Assembly (NCBI GenBank): GCA_028095005.1
Contig: CM051462.1
Span: forward strand, 238,508,973-238,572,972
DNA length: 64,000 bases
Direction of reading: 5' to 3'
Source of the DNA: Rhynchospora pubera
Lineage: Eukaryota > Streptophyta > Magnoliopsida > Poales > Cyperaceae
The notes under the pieces were generated by a model. The model saw only the letters and a list, made by a program, of their open reading frames with translations, was not told where the DNA came from and ran no database searches. The position numbers were made by a program, and so were the translations under genes. Every line of letters begins with the position of its first letter. Within the stretch, counting starts at the first letter, position 1. Shown one piece after another: positions 45,679 to 56,639 of this stretch.

Positions 45679-47280
45679 TGATAAATGGTTTTCATACTTA
45701 GTATTTCAACCATTTATAGGTCTTAATTTCTTGATTTTATGTGCTTTTTCTAATGTTTAACTGTTAATTTAGGCTAGAAGCTAGGTACTGCCATGGTTGC
45801 TTCATTTTGTATAGGATCTACGCGATGTGGCTACTCGACTCGACATTTTGAGCGATTTTCAGACTGGACCTGCGACCCACAGATCTCACCAGCGACCCAC
45901 AGGGAGGCAGCGGGTAGCAGATGTTGACTGGCGAGTTAGGAGACTTCAGCGGGTCGCTAGATGCAGCAGCGGGCCGCTGGAAGATGTTAACCGACAGACA
46001 AAAATAGCCAGCCAGATTTGCTATCTTCTCCATAACTGCCTGAGCCAAATTTAGAGTCTCTACTTGCACGACCTCCACCATCAGGGAACCGCCAATGAAT
46101 GTTATATAAGGATGCAGCGTTGAAGACAGAGGGGTTGGCAATTGAGAGGAAATTTTCTGGGTGAAGGGAGAACAATTCTGCACAGGTCTAGCGGGTCGCC
46201 AGAGACGTCTGCGGGCCGCTGTCGAGTAGCAGAAGACAGAAAGAAGGGATCAAGTTGCTTTTCTGTTGTAACTTTATTTCCTTTTTTATGTTTTCTTATC
46301 TCTTTTATACTTGGATGTTCTGTTTGATGATTTATCGCGAGTAGATACCTTTTTAGGGGCCATGGCAGTGAACCTTTAGTTTATGAATTGATATTATTAT
46401 TTAGTTGATTTACTAGTTGCATGTTGTGTTTTATTTCCTTTCTTTAATTGCTTATCTGATTGGAATTGATTGATTAGATTAGTTTGTTTGTATCCATCAA
46501 GTATAGGCCTTGCTTGATTAGATAGATAGTTAAGTCCAAGCTTCTCTAAGAAATTAATATCAATTGAGTTAACTTGAAGGGTTATAATCGAAAGATTAAA
46601 CCAAGGCTGATTAACGAGAGTTATAAGTCTTTTCTAACAGCGAAAGCGTAAGAATTCATAGGTTAGAAAGGTATAAACCCGTAGCAACTAGACCACGAAA
46701 CGAAAGTTGAAGTTTAGTTCTACTTGATAGATTTGAAGTTAGTTGAATTGAATTCCAGAAACAAAAACGAGAGTTTGATCTGCAGCACTTCAACAAAAAC
46801 CCAATTCTATACACAAAGCAGCATTTAAATCAACTAAGTAATAGACTCAGCTTGACACCAGCGGGCCGCTGAGTGAACCAGCGAGGTGGTCTATGCCCGC
46901 CAAGTAGCCAGCGACCAGCTGATCAGTCAAGCGACCTGAGTCCACTTTAGCGGGCCGCTACGAAAGCCAGCGGGCCGCTAGGACTGGAATAAACTGAAAG
47001 AATTAGCATGCCTTAAGCCCCTTACTTCTAATTAGCCAATTAATCCATCTTTACTGCATTCTGTTTTATTTAATATTCACTTAATTAAATTGTTAATCTT
47101 GATACCAAACTCAACAATCTTGCAACCCTCTAGTTTAGTAGATTAAGTAAAATTGAAACTTAGTTATCTAATATCCGTCCTTGTGGTTCGACCCCTAAAA
47201 TACTTTGACGATTATCGTACGCTTGCGATACAAATTTGAGTAGAATAGGGTATAATTCTAAAGCAAGAAAATCCCCATCA
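45679..47280 (+). repeat. 3' LTR (1602 bp)
   Basis: Same length and ends as the 5' LTR. One difference was noticed (C at 46060). It is followed by the second copy of the GCGCC target duplication. Confidence 0.96.
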
Positions 47281-47675
47281 GCGCCATTTGCCAGGACTGC
47301 CAAGTCCAGGCCGCGGTATAACATAGCAAGTGTGGCCGCACCCCAGTTATATCTAACTGAATCCGATGCATGAACATCCTGCAAATAAGAAAAAATATTT
47401 TTCGTTAGTTGCAAACTAAGTTATCCAAGTTAGTACTAATGTAAGAGATGTTCTTAATATTTAAAATTACTAACCCGTAGTAACTCCAGATAAAAACAAG
47501 GAACAGAATCTCCTGTGGTATCTGGAAACATCTCGCAACCCATCAACTCCAACACCAGGGCCCGAGTGTATGTATCGATCCTATCTGCGTCCTCTGACCC
47601 AGGTCCCTGTGCCCACATATCACGCAGTTTCCCAAACTGTACTGCGTGAAGTTTCCTGCATTACATAAACATTAC

Positions 47676-47698
47676 ACACGTATATATATATATATATT
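47676..47698. repeat. (TA)n microsatellite
   Basis: Alternating TA run in a PMD intron. Confidence 0.7.
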
Positions 47699-48339
47699 GC
47701 AGCATATCTCAAAATTTAAATTAAATTTTAAAACGTTTGTTACCTCCCAGCACGTCGATCAGTCGCCCTCTCTCTGAAGCAATCTAGAACATCCTCCATA
47801 GGAGTGTCCCGTGGCAATGCAAAGTCGGCTAGCTTCTGCACATCGTCGTAATCAGTACGACTGGTCACCGGTCGTCCAGTCGTAGGCAAGCCAAAAATGA
47901 AGGCGACATCCTGCAAATTTTATTTACATTTTTTATTAAACAACAAAAAAAAATAAATAAATAGCTACCAACAGAACTTGGAAAAAATAATACCTCAAGA
48001 GTAACAGTCATCTCGCCTACGCGGAGAAAGTGGAACGTGTGGGTCTCGGGCCTCCAGAACATGGCTAGATCCTGTATCATGGAACGATCCAATGGCATGT
48101 GACCTAACTCAACGAAATGAATAAGGCCCAATGTCACAAGACGCTGGTCCACCTCCTCGGTTCGTATCATTTTTGCCTTATGCATTTCGGGCGTCCACGC
48201 CTAAATAATTTAAAAAATAAATTATTTCGTATATATACTATTAAAATATATATATATAAAAAAGAATTAACTATATAAATAAAAAAAACTTACTCGTACG
48301 CCTCGAAGCTCAGACTGACTGAGATGCAGAAGTTGATGA

Positions 48340-48418
48340 AGAAGCGCCAGGATCTCCTCCTGATGTAGATGCGCCAGGATCTCCTCCTGATGTAGATGCG
48401 CCAGGATCTCCTCGACGC
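48340..48418. repeat. 27-bp coding tandem repeat in PMD exon 1
   Basis: GCGCCAGGATCTCCTCC with the following TGATGTAGAT recurs three times at 27-bp spacing. Being a multiple of three it adds GDPGASTSG units to the ATG frame. Confidence 0.8.
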
Positions 48419-48479
48419 CTCGTGGATCGACGTGGATCCTCTGGTATTCTTCTTCGCGGTGGCATTTCGACTGCTACTG

Positions 48480-49349
48480 CAATTAAAATTTAATAAAGTA
48501 TAAAATCTATAAAAATTTCGGCAGCATCTCCCCTGTACCGGGAGAGTTTTCCAAAAAATCAGAACCCAATTAGAATCCAATTTCAACCCAATTTGAACCC
48601 AACCCAACCCAACCCAATTTCATTCCAATTTGAACCCAACCCAACCCAATTTGAATAAATCATTCAAATTTTACAATCATTGCATTTCACAAACCATTTC
48701 ACAAGTATCAATGAATCAATAATTCAAACATTGCATTTCACAATTTTACAATCCATCAATCAATCTACAAGCAATTCACAAACATTTCTATTCAAACAAT
48801 AATAAAATAAACATATAAAAAAGCTAACCTGGAGTAGAAAGGAATTGACTCTCTTCTAAACAATTTTTTACCTACATTTTTAATTAATACCATCAATTAT
48901 TATCATTTTTCTAATTTTTCCCATTTTTAATTATCAAAATCTTAATTATTAAAAGCAAAAAAAAAACAAAATAATAAATTAATTACACATAAATTTTCAT
49001 ATGAATTTTTCCTATTTTTCGGTATTTTTAAAATAATTTTACAATTTATTATCTATTTTTCTAATTAATTAAGTACTGAATAAACAAATAAAAAGACAAA
49101 AAATATATCCAATATAATTAATAAATTACATACAAATTTTTTCTGATTTTTTTCTGATTTTTTCAGATTTTTTGAATATTTTTTCAATATTTTCCTATTT
49201 TTTATTTAATTAACTAAATTAAAAACTAATAAACTAAATAAATAAATAATTAAAAAAAAAACTTACTGTTCTCGAAGAAGCGCGTCCGAGAGCGAGAGCG
49301 AAGGCAGCGAAAATTAGATCGGAAACCCCTTATATATATAAATGTTAGA
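48480..49349. other. Upstream region of the PMD gene inside the transposon
   Basis: AT-rich DNA between the PMD start and the right terminal repeat. CAACCCAACCCAATTT-like words repeat near 48570-48655. It is the presumed promoter; no TATA box was singled out. Confidence 0.4.
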
Positions 49350-49545
49350 TCGGAATCCCAGATTCCGATCTAATGTTAGATCGGAATCCGAGAATCCGAT
49401 CTAACGTTAGATCGGAATCCAGGAATCCGATCTAACGTTCGGAATCCAGGATTCCGATCTTACGATACTATTTATATTAAACTGATTAAATTGATATTAA
49501 TTTTATTGGATTATATTATTTTAATATTATTTTTTAAAATTTCGG
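49350..49545 (-). repeat. Right terminal inverted repeat with palindrome array
   Basis: Reverse complement of the left terminus with two visible mismatches. It contains the same four palindromic units. A further half unit (TTAGATCGGAA) occurs just inside, near 49313. Confidence 0.92.
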
Positions 49546-50002
49546 AACAACTTGACACAGTCGGCCTCTTTGCTCAGAGAGTCAGAGTCTTAGGCTAAAA
49601 CAAATCGAGTTGATCGGATTATGTTTAAATCGTCAATTCAATGCATTCTAGTCAAACAAATCCTTTTTTATTCAAGTCTGAGGTGGCTTGTTGGTTTTTT
49701 TATCATAGCACCTTTGCACAAATACATCGGCTGCCACCGTTAAACTTCGCCTTAGCCCAATTAGAATTTGTCCCGATCACACAAATGAAATTGCGTACAA
49801 TGTTTATAGCATGCATTATAAATGAAATATGTCTGGTATACGAAATATGTCTAATTAGGAAGTACCAAAGTAGATTATATTAGGTGGAAAGTCCAATAAT
49901 GCCATGAGCTGTTGAAAATGATACAAACTTTAAGAGACTGCTGGTATTATTATTTTTTTTTAAAGAAAACCATTTTCCTACTTTTTAGAGTTCCATAACC
50001 AT

Positions 50003-50159
50003 GGGGGCGTTTGGATGAGAGAAGAAGAATGGGGAAAAAGGAAGAAAGAAAAAAAAAATTATAAACAATCCAAACTCTTCACAAAGTTACACACTTCCCA
50101 ATACTTCTTCCCACTTCTTCCCTTCTTCCCTTCTTCCCACACCTATCCAAACGCACCCC
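50003..50159. mobile_element. MITE, Tourist-like, copy 1
   Basis: A 157-bp element with inverted ends GGGGGCGTTTGGAT and GGGGTGCGTTTGGAT (reverse complement). It shares CTTCACAAAGTTACACACTT with the copy at 52028. The target duplication is not clean here. Confidence 0.65.
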
Positions 50160-51599
50160 ATATACAAGACAATTTATAGAGGGTTTCTACAATCTGACTT
50201 TAATCAGAAAACAAAAAGAATAAAAAAAACGTAATATCTCATATGTTAAACATCACACAGAAAGTCAGACGACCAATTACTTTTTTTTTGTATATATATG
50301 AATATTCCTTAGTTGTTTGCTAGTGGTACATGCATCAGGGAATGATTTTTTCGAGGGGGAGGCACGGTATTTACTATTTTGTGTGTGGTTTTAAAGGGTG
50401 AAATGCAGTTCTTATTTAAGAAGGTAAATGATTTTTAACATAGAATCTTCTGTTTGTTTTTAACAATAAATATCGCAATTTGTACCATTTTAGTTGGTGT
50501 ATATTTGCGAAAAAAAAATGTAGTCTGACCTCGAGAACGAAAGCACAGATCGAATTCTAAATCATCATAATAAAGTATATATATAGCGCAGGCTAGACCG
50601 TTACATTGTCAAAATTACCTTGAAGTATGAACACTGAAAATAAATTATTTTTGAAGATTATACTCTTCTCAATTTATTCTTACTACATCATTCAATTGCT
50701 TTCCATGCATTTGTTTCATCTGAAAGGAAAGAAATAAAGAAAATAAATAAAGAATGAATCAATTTTTTTTAACATTAATTAGAACGTACAGGAACTGAAA
50801 TAATTTATTTATATCTGATAATTATGAAGAAAATATGCATGCATGATTTAATGATTTGTCAATTGTGGGTTAATATAATAATAATAAGTACCTTAAAATT
50901 TAAATCATTGAGGACTGCAATGTAAAAAGAGCAAAATCCATCATACGATTCTCCGGATTTAATCCGGAAAGAACAGGGACAATAGTCCCACATTGCCTAT
51001 CTTCATAAACCCGAGCGCCGAGCGCCGAGCTCCGAGCTCCCTGCATATTCAGACCCGCGGTGTCTATCAGTAAGAGCAAAGATCTCGCAGTGTGCAGCTC
51101 AGACCACTTACGACCGGAGATGTGGGCTGGTAGCCAATTCACTTACATGGTGGCATTTCGGATATTATATGTAGTTAGAGTGCTGTGCATTTAATTATCC
51201 ATGTCGGATATGTATCAGATACAAGGTAATATATAATTCTTCTAATGGTAATTTACATATTAGATATGAACCTATATGCCACACCAAGAGCAAGGAAACT
51301 GCTAGTCAGATAAGCATGAATCAGATGGCATAATTTGTTTTTTATTTTTTTAATTGGATGGCTGTTTGGCAGAAGACTGAACATATAAAAATTTATAAAT
51401 GAAATAAAAGTAAAAAAAAAATTACAAAGATGGCACAATTTGTTGATGTCAGCAAAAGAGAAGAGAGCTGCCTGATGAAGATCCAACAGCCGTATATAAA
51501 AGCATATCACCATTCAAAGTATTTATTGAATACTGTTTATAGACATTCCAAATTGAAGAACAATAATCTTTGGTAGCTTTAATAAATCAATCTCTTCTT
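50160..51599. other. Intergenic region
   Basis: AT-rich except for a GC-rich island at about 50950-51140, which contains a short direct repeat (GAGCGCCGAGCGCCGAGC). I found no coding frame that I believe. Confidence 0.4.
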
Positions 51600-51872
51600 T
51601 CTGCAATTTCAGGAAAATTTCTTGATTAGGCTGGAAATCCTGCCAACTATTTTATTATTTTTTCATGTTTCAGAAAGGGGCAGCGGCTTAGGCCGGAAAA
51701 GGGGTCGATCAATGTACAACATTGCTGCAGCCCCATTTGTCCCGCCGCCAGGAAAACTCCATCCAGATGGGAGGGGTCTGTTTGTGATCTTCTTAAATGG
51801 ATCTCCTTCAACGCCTTACACTAGTGGAGTTGTTTCTGGCGCAAGTCAATTTGTACTTCTTTTTGGTTCCTA
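51600..51872 (+). pseudogene. Truncated copy of the RRM-like gene's exon 5 region
   Basis: The frame around 51675-51870 contains PPGKLHPDGRGLFVIFLNGSP, which parallels HPLHPDERTLFVTFSNGSP in the intact gene at 59224-59591. It runs out of similarity after GSP and reaches a stop at 51871-51873. There is no sign of the last exon. It lies 5 kb upstream of the intact gene and in the same orientation, so it looks like a decayed tandem duplicate. Confidence 0.65.
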
Positions 51873-52027
51873 ATGAGGACTTAATTTGAGTAAATTTTTT
51901 ATAATTTATTTATAGTCTTAAATGTATCGCATGTACTTGCACTTGCTCCACAAAGCAGTGCAGCTGTACCCATATACCTGCAAACGAGACCCTGGCAATA
52001 TGCTGGCCATGAACCTTAAATTCTTAA

Positions 52028-52185
52028 GGGGCTGTTTGGATTGATGGGGGATTTTGAGAAATTTCATCTTTCTATCATAAATTTATTATAAACAATCTAA
52101 ATTCTTCACAAAGTTACACACTTTTCAATAAATTTATTTCTAAGAATTGCAACTTCCCCAAATTCCTAAGCGATCCAAAGGCCCC
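52028..52185. mobile_element. MITE, Tourist-like, copy 2
   Basis: A 158-bp element with ends GGGGCTGTTTGGATTG and GGGGCCTTTGGATCG (reverse complement), flanked by TAA at 52025-52027 and 52186-52188. A TAA/TTA duplication fits PIF/Harbinger (Tourist) MITEs. The interior shares TTCTTCACAAAGTTACACAC with copy 1. Confidence 0.75.
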
Positions 52186-52188
52186 TAA

Positions 52189-53395
52189 TTTAATTTGTAA
52201 ATTCAATGATTTGTACTGGACCAGGCTGGAAATTTCTATATAAACTCAGCCTTTTCCAGATGGACTAGACACGTACTCTGCCCCCGAACCAGTTGTTAAC
52301 TTGTTATGGTCCGACCAACACTATTTTAAGCCGGATTATTTTTTTCTTTTTTTTTTTAAAAAAAATACTAGGTGTTTGGTGGGCTTTAAACTTGGGTTTT
52401 GCCGTTTTGGGGCACCGATAACAAGTCTATCACCCCACTAGTGACTTGTTCATAGTTCAACCTTCTGTCTTTTTTTTTTTTACTTAGGAAGAATATAAAT
52501 ATATATATATATTCAAACCCTTAAGTGAGTTTGATAAAATATTTTTTTGGCGCCTCGATTGGGTTTTCAAAACATTATTTTTCACATGATAAATATTTTT
52601 ATCACCAATTCTAAAAATAATAATAAGATAGCATATGGTAAAGAAAACACAATATTTTTTAATAGTTTAATATTGAACAAACTATCTAAAAAAAGGGATA
52701 AAAAGATAAGCATATTATAATGTGATGGATGAAAGAATACGCATATATAATTGGCAAAAAAAGAAGAAAGAATTGATTCGGCATGAGCACCGTCCGTTAC
52801 AGAGTTGAAGAAAAAGTATGCGAAGAGGTTGGTGAAGCTTATTAACGGGAGTTGGTGAACTTTAAAATTTGTTCTTGTCATTTTGTGAGGTGACTGGTGA
52901 CTGGTGACTGGTGAGTGTGTTGGACACTTGGACTGTAGTGTAGTGTTGTTGCCTTGTTGCGAGTTGGTGAGTACGACCGAGTTAGAGAGAGCATAAATTG
53001 AACTCGGTAATAAATCACACAATTACAAAATTACAAAATGAAGCATTAAAATGAATAAAAAAGCCTTTAAATAAGTTTCCAAAATATTTATACTGAAAAA
53101 TAAAACTAAATTGAATTGTAAAATTGTTACATTGAATTTTAAAAATATTTAAAATTGAAGATGGAAACATTTAAATTGACCAGGAAATTAATGATGGTAC
53201 TAAACTAAATTTGGGAACATATAAATTGAAGCCTGGTATTAATTGTTCGGACGAAATTGATGTTTGATGGATAGAATATAGAATAAGAAGGATTAGAAGT
53301 TTTTCGTTATGGGTTAATTTATTTTTATTTATTAAAATAAAATAAAATAAAATAAAGCGTGGGAGACTGGGAGCGGAGCTGATAAGGATCATCTC
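52189..53395. other. Intergenic AT-rich region
   Basis: Poly-T and AT runs; no gene, RNA gene or transposon end recognised. Confidence 0.4.
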
Positions 53396-53397
53396 GA

Positions 53398-54165
53398 TAT
53401 TCATCATCCCATCATCCCCACGCGTTATTTTATTTTTGGCTCTACGCGTTTTCTATTTCTAGAAATCACTCTGTTTTTCTCCCTGCTGCGTACGCTCATT
53501 CCCCTCCCATTCCTCCCGCGTACGCTCCCCCTCCCCCTCCCCCTCCCCTCTCTTAGAGACACTATATATTGATTATAAGTGTTGAAGTTAATATATATAA
53601 CTGTTGAAGCTAATATATATGCCAACTTCAATAATTTAAATTTGCCCACTTCAAATATTACCTTCAGCATTTAAATATGCCTAGTTCAACAATTATATAT
53701 ATTAACTTCAATAGTTACATATATAACATATTAACTTTAATAGTTACATATATAATTTCAACAGCTACATATATAACTTCAACAGTTACACATATAACTT
53801 CAACAGTTATATATATTAACTTCAACAATTACATATATAATATATTAACTTTAACAATTACATATATAACTTCAATAATATATATATTAACTTCAACAAT
53901 TACGATATTGCCTTCAACATTTAAATATATTAACTTCAACAATATGAAGTGTGTAGGAGGAAGAAGAGAAGGGTGGGGGGGACAGTGTACATGGGAGGGA
54001 GGAGGGGGAGGGGGGACGGTGTATGTAGGAGGGAGAAGGGGGACAACGTACGTGGGAGGGAGGAGGGGACAGGGGCGGAAGATAGTGTACGGAGAAGGAA
54101 AAGGGGAGAGAGTGTATGCGTGAGGGAGAAGTTAGTTACGTACGCGCGAGATGATGGAATGATAG
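53398..54165. repeat. Composite foldback: CT-rich arm, AACTTCAAC array, GA-rich arm
   Basis: The left edge ATCATCCCATCATCCCC and the reverse complement of the right edge ATCATTCCATCATCTCG match, so the block is bounded by inverted repeats. Inside, a CT-rich arm (about 53480-53560) faces a GA-rich arm (about 53945-54125). Between them (about 53580-53945) TTAACTTCAACAATTACATATAT-like words recur every 20-30 bp. No coding capacity is believed. Confidence 0.65.
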
Positions 54166-56639
54166 AATCAGAACAATGGTCCTAAGCGATTCCGGACTGG
54201 GAGCGAATGGTTGTAAAGTTGCAATTTGCAAATCAAACCCTTCCAAAATGATCGGACGAACCACGCCACAGGTCCACACTCCACAGCCAGGAACAGGAAG
54301 GAAAACGCCGCGGAGAGAGGACTGGAGAATGGAGAGTGGAGAGTGGAGAGGACATTGACTCGAGATTTTATTATTTATTTTAATTCAATTTTATCGCGGT
54401 TAGGGATTGCGACAGAAAGAAAGAAAGAAAGAGAGATGGCTGCGGAGTGCCGACGGAGGTACCTTTCAGATTTTGGGCCCCACAACCACACTCACTGTAG
54501 CCTGTAGGCACAGTACTCATCCTTCTACTTGTATAGTCGTGGCCTCGTGGGGCTGGGGCCTGATGATCATGATGATGATGAATTGATGATGATGATGATG
54601 ATGATGATGCATCTCCCTCGTCAGTCGTCACTCATCACTCACGGGCTCATGGCTGCTTCCACAAGTTTCCATTCTTGAGGAATGAGGAGCAAAGCAACAT
54701 TTCACATTTGGTATGCAAATTGGGACTTCAATTCATTCATATTATATTATGGTCTTAATTATCTATCTGCTATCTCTTTACAAGGCATTAGGTCTTCTGA
54801 TCAAGTATCCACGACCACGACCATGACTGCTGCTATCGATGTCAAATGCTCAGGCACAATCCATCTTACTTTACTGCCTTTAGTCTTCTTGTAAGTTTTC
54901 ATTTCTCTACTTGTTCATTTCTTTCTCAAAGAACCATACCCAATTACCCATGGTTTTTTATTGAATAAATATTGTGGTGCAACCAATGTTTTCAATACCA
55001 AATCTTTTCTATTACTACTAATAATTAATTCATCCATGTACGCAGTACGTTTCTTCGTTTCGTCATTTCATTCCTTTCATGGCTCTTTAATTTGCAATTA
55101 CTTTTGCTATAGACTAAGCCCTTCAATATGAATATCCTTCTAATTTTATGACAAACAACACATAAATAATCAAAATGTTAATGCATCCTTCTCTCAGAGA
55201 TTTTATATTCTTCTTTGTTGATTGCTCCTAACTCTAGTGCTCTAGCGTTTAGAGTCAACTACTCTATATATGTGCAGACAAAGTGGTGGATCATTTTCCC
55301 ATCTAATGGTAAATCCGGGCATCACCCCTATTTAAAATTCAATATAATTCCCATGTACATGAATATATCTTCTGTTGGTAATATATCAATATTCCATGCC
55401 TGCCAAATCACCTTTATCATCCCTGGAAATAGTACCAAATTCATTTTATTATCCTTCTTGTTGCCTCAATTGTTATATTCCTATCTCTTTCCTGTACATT
55501 TATGAAATAGAAAATACAATGGACTGAATCGTTTCTTGCTATTATTTGTCCTGCTATTTAATTCTGCAACTGGAGATTTTCTATGGTTGAGAGCCTGAGA
55601 CAAAGAGGAAGCAGTCTTTTTGTCTTGCTTGTGTGCAGTAAGGATTACCATTATGTCACACAATTGATTTTGGTGCGGATAGTGGGAATTGATGTAGAAT
55701 ATTGTACTTTTGTTTGACCCCCCCCCCTTTTTTTCCATTACATATGCACTAATGGATCACCAAATTAGCATAGGTGCTATATATTTAACTGTAATTAAAA
55801 AAATATGGTGTTTTATTAAGAGAGCTAATTTATTTGGTCATTGTGTTTTTCAAATATATATATATATATATATTTTTGCTTCTCCTGTAAACAAATATTC
55901 CAAAGGTGAGTCTTGTGTTGGTGCAATTTGGTTCCAGAAACAAAGAGGCCTCTTAAGAAATTGAAATTGCGAAGCAGTCCCTAAGAATGTATTCATGGCT
56001 GATAAAGGTTGTGGTATCGCAAATAGCCTGAAACCTGTAAAAATAGGCCTATTAGCACACATGAAAAAATGGCAAATTTTGTAAAATAGGTCAACCTACA
56101 GTCTAACAAGAGCCGGGTGTGTGTACGTGGCATGAAGCCATTATGCTTGCTTAAGAAACAATAATTGTAACCACCACCTCCCCCTCCCCTCGCTCTTGTT
56201 TTGGTGAGTATTGGAAGGATCCTAAGCGTTACTATCTGAATATAGCCAAATGCAAAATACTGGCTGCACCTAGGACATGCTTAGCAGATGACACCACAAC
56301 CACTGACTAGTGGGACCAACCATCTTTCCATACTGACTCTTAATTCTTCTGCAGTTGCAAGGTTGCAACAGATATGAACAATCCTCTTTCCTATTTAGGT
56401 TGCCAAGTGTTATAACACTTCTGTCATATAATAGACTCCTATGTTAGAATGGGCCTATCACTCAGTTTGTGAACCATGTACTGCTTTAATTTTGTCAGTC
56501 AGAATTACATTTCAAACAACAGCCAGTTTACCTGATAGTGTGCATCTAGTGTTAAATATGTGAGAACAATTCTTCCTTTTATAATTCCAAATATTAATTA
56601 CTGCATCAATTACTTCCCCTTTCTGTTCACCACCAAACC
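54166..56639. other. Intergenic region upstream of the RRM-like gene
   Basis: Contains a (GAT)n microsatellite at about 54560-54609 and a (TA)n run at about 55854-55873. An ATG with MAAECRRR followed by a GTACC donor-like site at 54436 could be an orphan first exon, but I find no partner exon. The last 200 bases should hold the promoter of the next gene. Confidence 0.4.

Larger units (their letters stand above)
33786..47280 (+). mobile_element. Athila-type Ty3/gypsy LTR retrotransposon, complete and very young
   Basis: It has two 1602-bp LTRs starting TG and ending CA, a 5-bp target duplication GCGCC (33781-33785 and 47281-47285), a tRNA-Asp primer site, a polypurine tract, an unbroken gag-pol frame and a second long ORF. 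I noticed a single base difference between the LTRs (T at 34167, C at 46060). Order PR-RT-RNaseH-INT puts it in Ty3/gypsy. The tRNA-Asp site, long LTRs, absence of a chromodomain and a 3' ATHILA-type ORF point to the Athila/Tat group. It is inserted in exon 5 of the PMD gene, in the opposite orientation. Confidence 0.95.
47281..48465 (-). pseudogene. PMD (MAIN-like) gene, 5' part
   Basis: Plant mobile domain protein of the type annotated as MAIN-LIKE or 'phosphatase 7 long form' in plants, a domain found both in silencing-related host proteins and in transposons. Exon 1 starts at the ATG 48465-48463 (MPPRRRIPEDPRR, three in-frame repeats of GDPGASTSG), to about 48291. Exon 2 is 48200-47994 (WTPEMHKAKM, FWRPETHTFHF, GEMTVTLE). 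Exon 3 is 47910-47744 (DVAFIFGLPTTGRPVTS). Exon 4 is 47655-47475 (GKLRDMWAQGPG, RALVLELMG). Exon 5 starts at 47378 (YNWGAATLAMLYRGLD) and is cut at 47281 by the retrotransposon. The ATG frame of exon 1 hits TGA at about 48305 before the strong GTAAGT donor, whereas the +1 frame joins exon 2, so a one-base lesion is likely. Confidence 0.85.
28190..49545 (-). mobile_element. Large Mutator-like TIR transposon with PMD and zinc-finger genes
   Basis: Terminal inverted repeats of 196 bp (28190-28385 and 49350-49545, starting CCGAAATTTTAAAAAATA) match with only two differences that I could see. A perfect 9-bp duplication, AACAACTTG, flanks the element at 28181-28189 and 49546-49554. Without the retrotransposon nested at 33786-47280 the element is about 7.9 kb. 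It carries two minus-strand genes, a zinc-finger/coiled-coil protein and a PMD protein. No MuDR-type transposase, DDE domain or ULP1 protease was found. Length, 9-bp duplication and long TIRs place it with Mutator-like elements; lack of a transposase suggests dependence on another copy. Confidence 0.92.

Noticed and set aside
28190..49545. CRISPR-like interpretation of the 31-bp, 61-bp and 190-bp repeats
   Set aside because: Plant nuclear DNA, repeats are contiguous without unique spacers, and no cas genes are present.
50984..51140. AGTCCCACATTG resembling the plant snRNA/7SL upstream sequence element, followed by GCCGAGC words
   Set aside because: No TATA box at the required distance, and the downstream sequence does not match 7SL, U3, U6 or other RNAs I know.
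53677..54123. 148-aa frame
   Set aside because: Low-complexity translation of the AACTTCAAC array and the G-rich arm.
54436..54460. ATG-starting orphan exon (MAAECRRR then GTACC)
   Set aside because: No downstream exon in a compatible frame was found.
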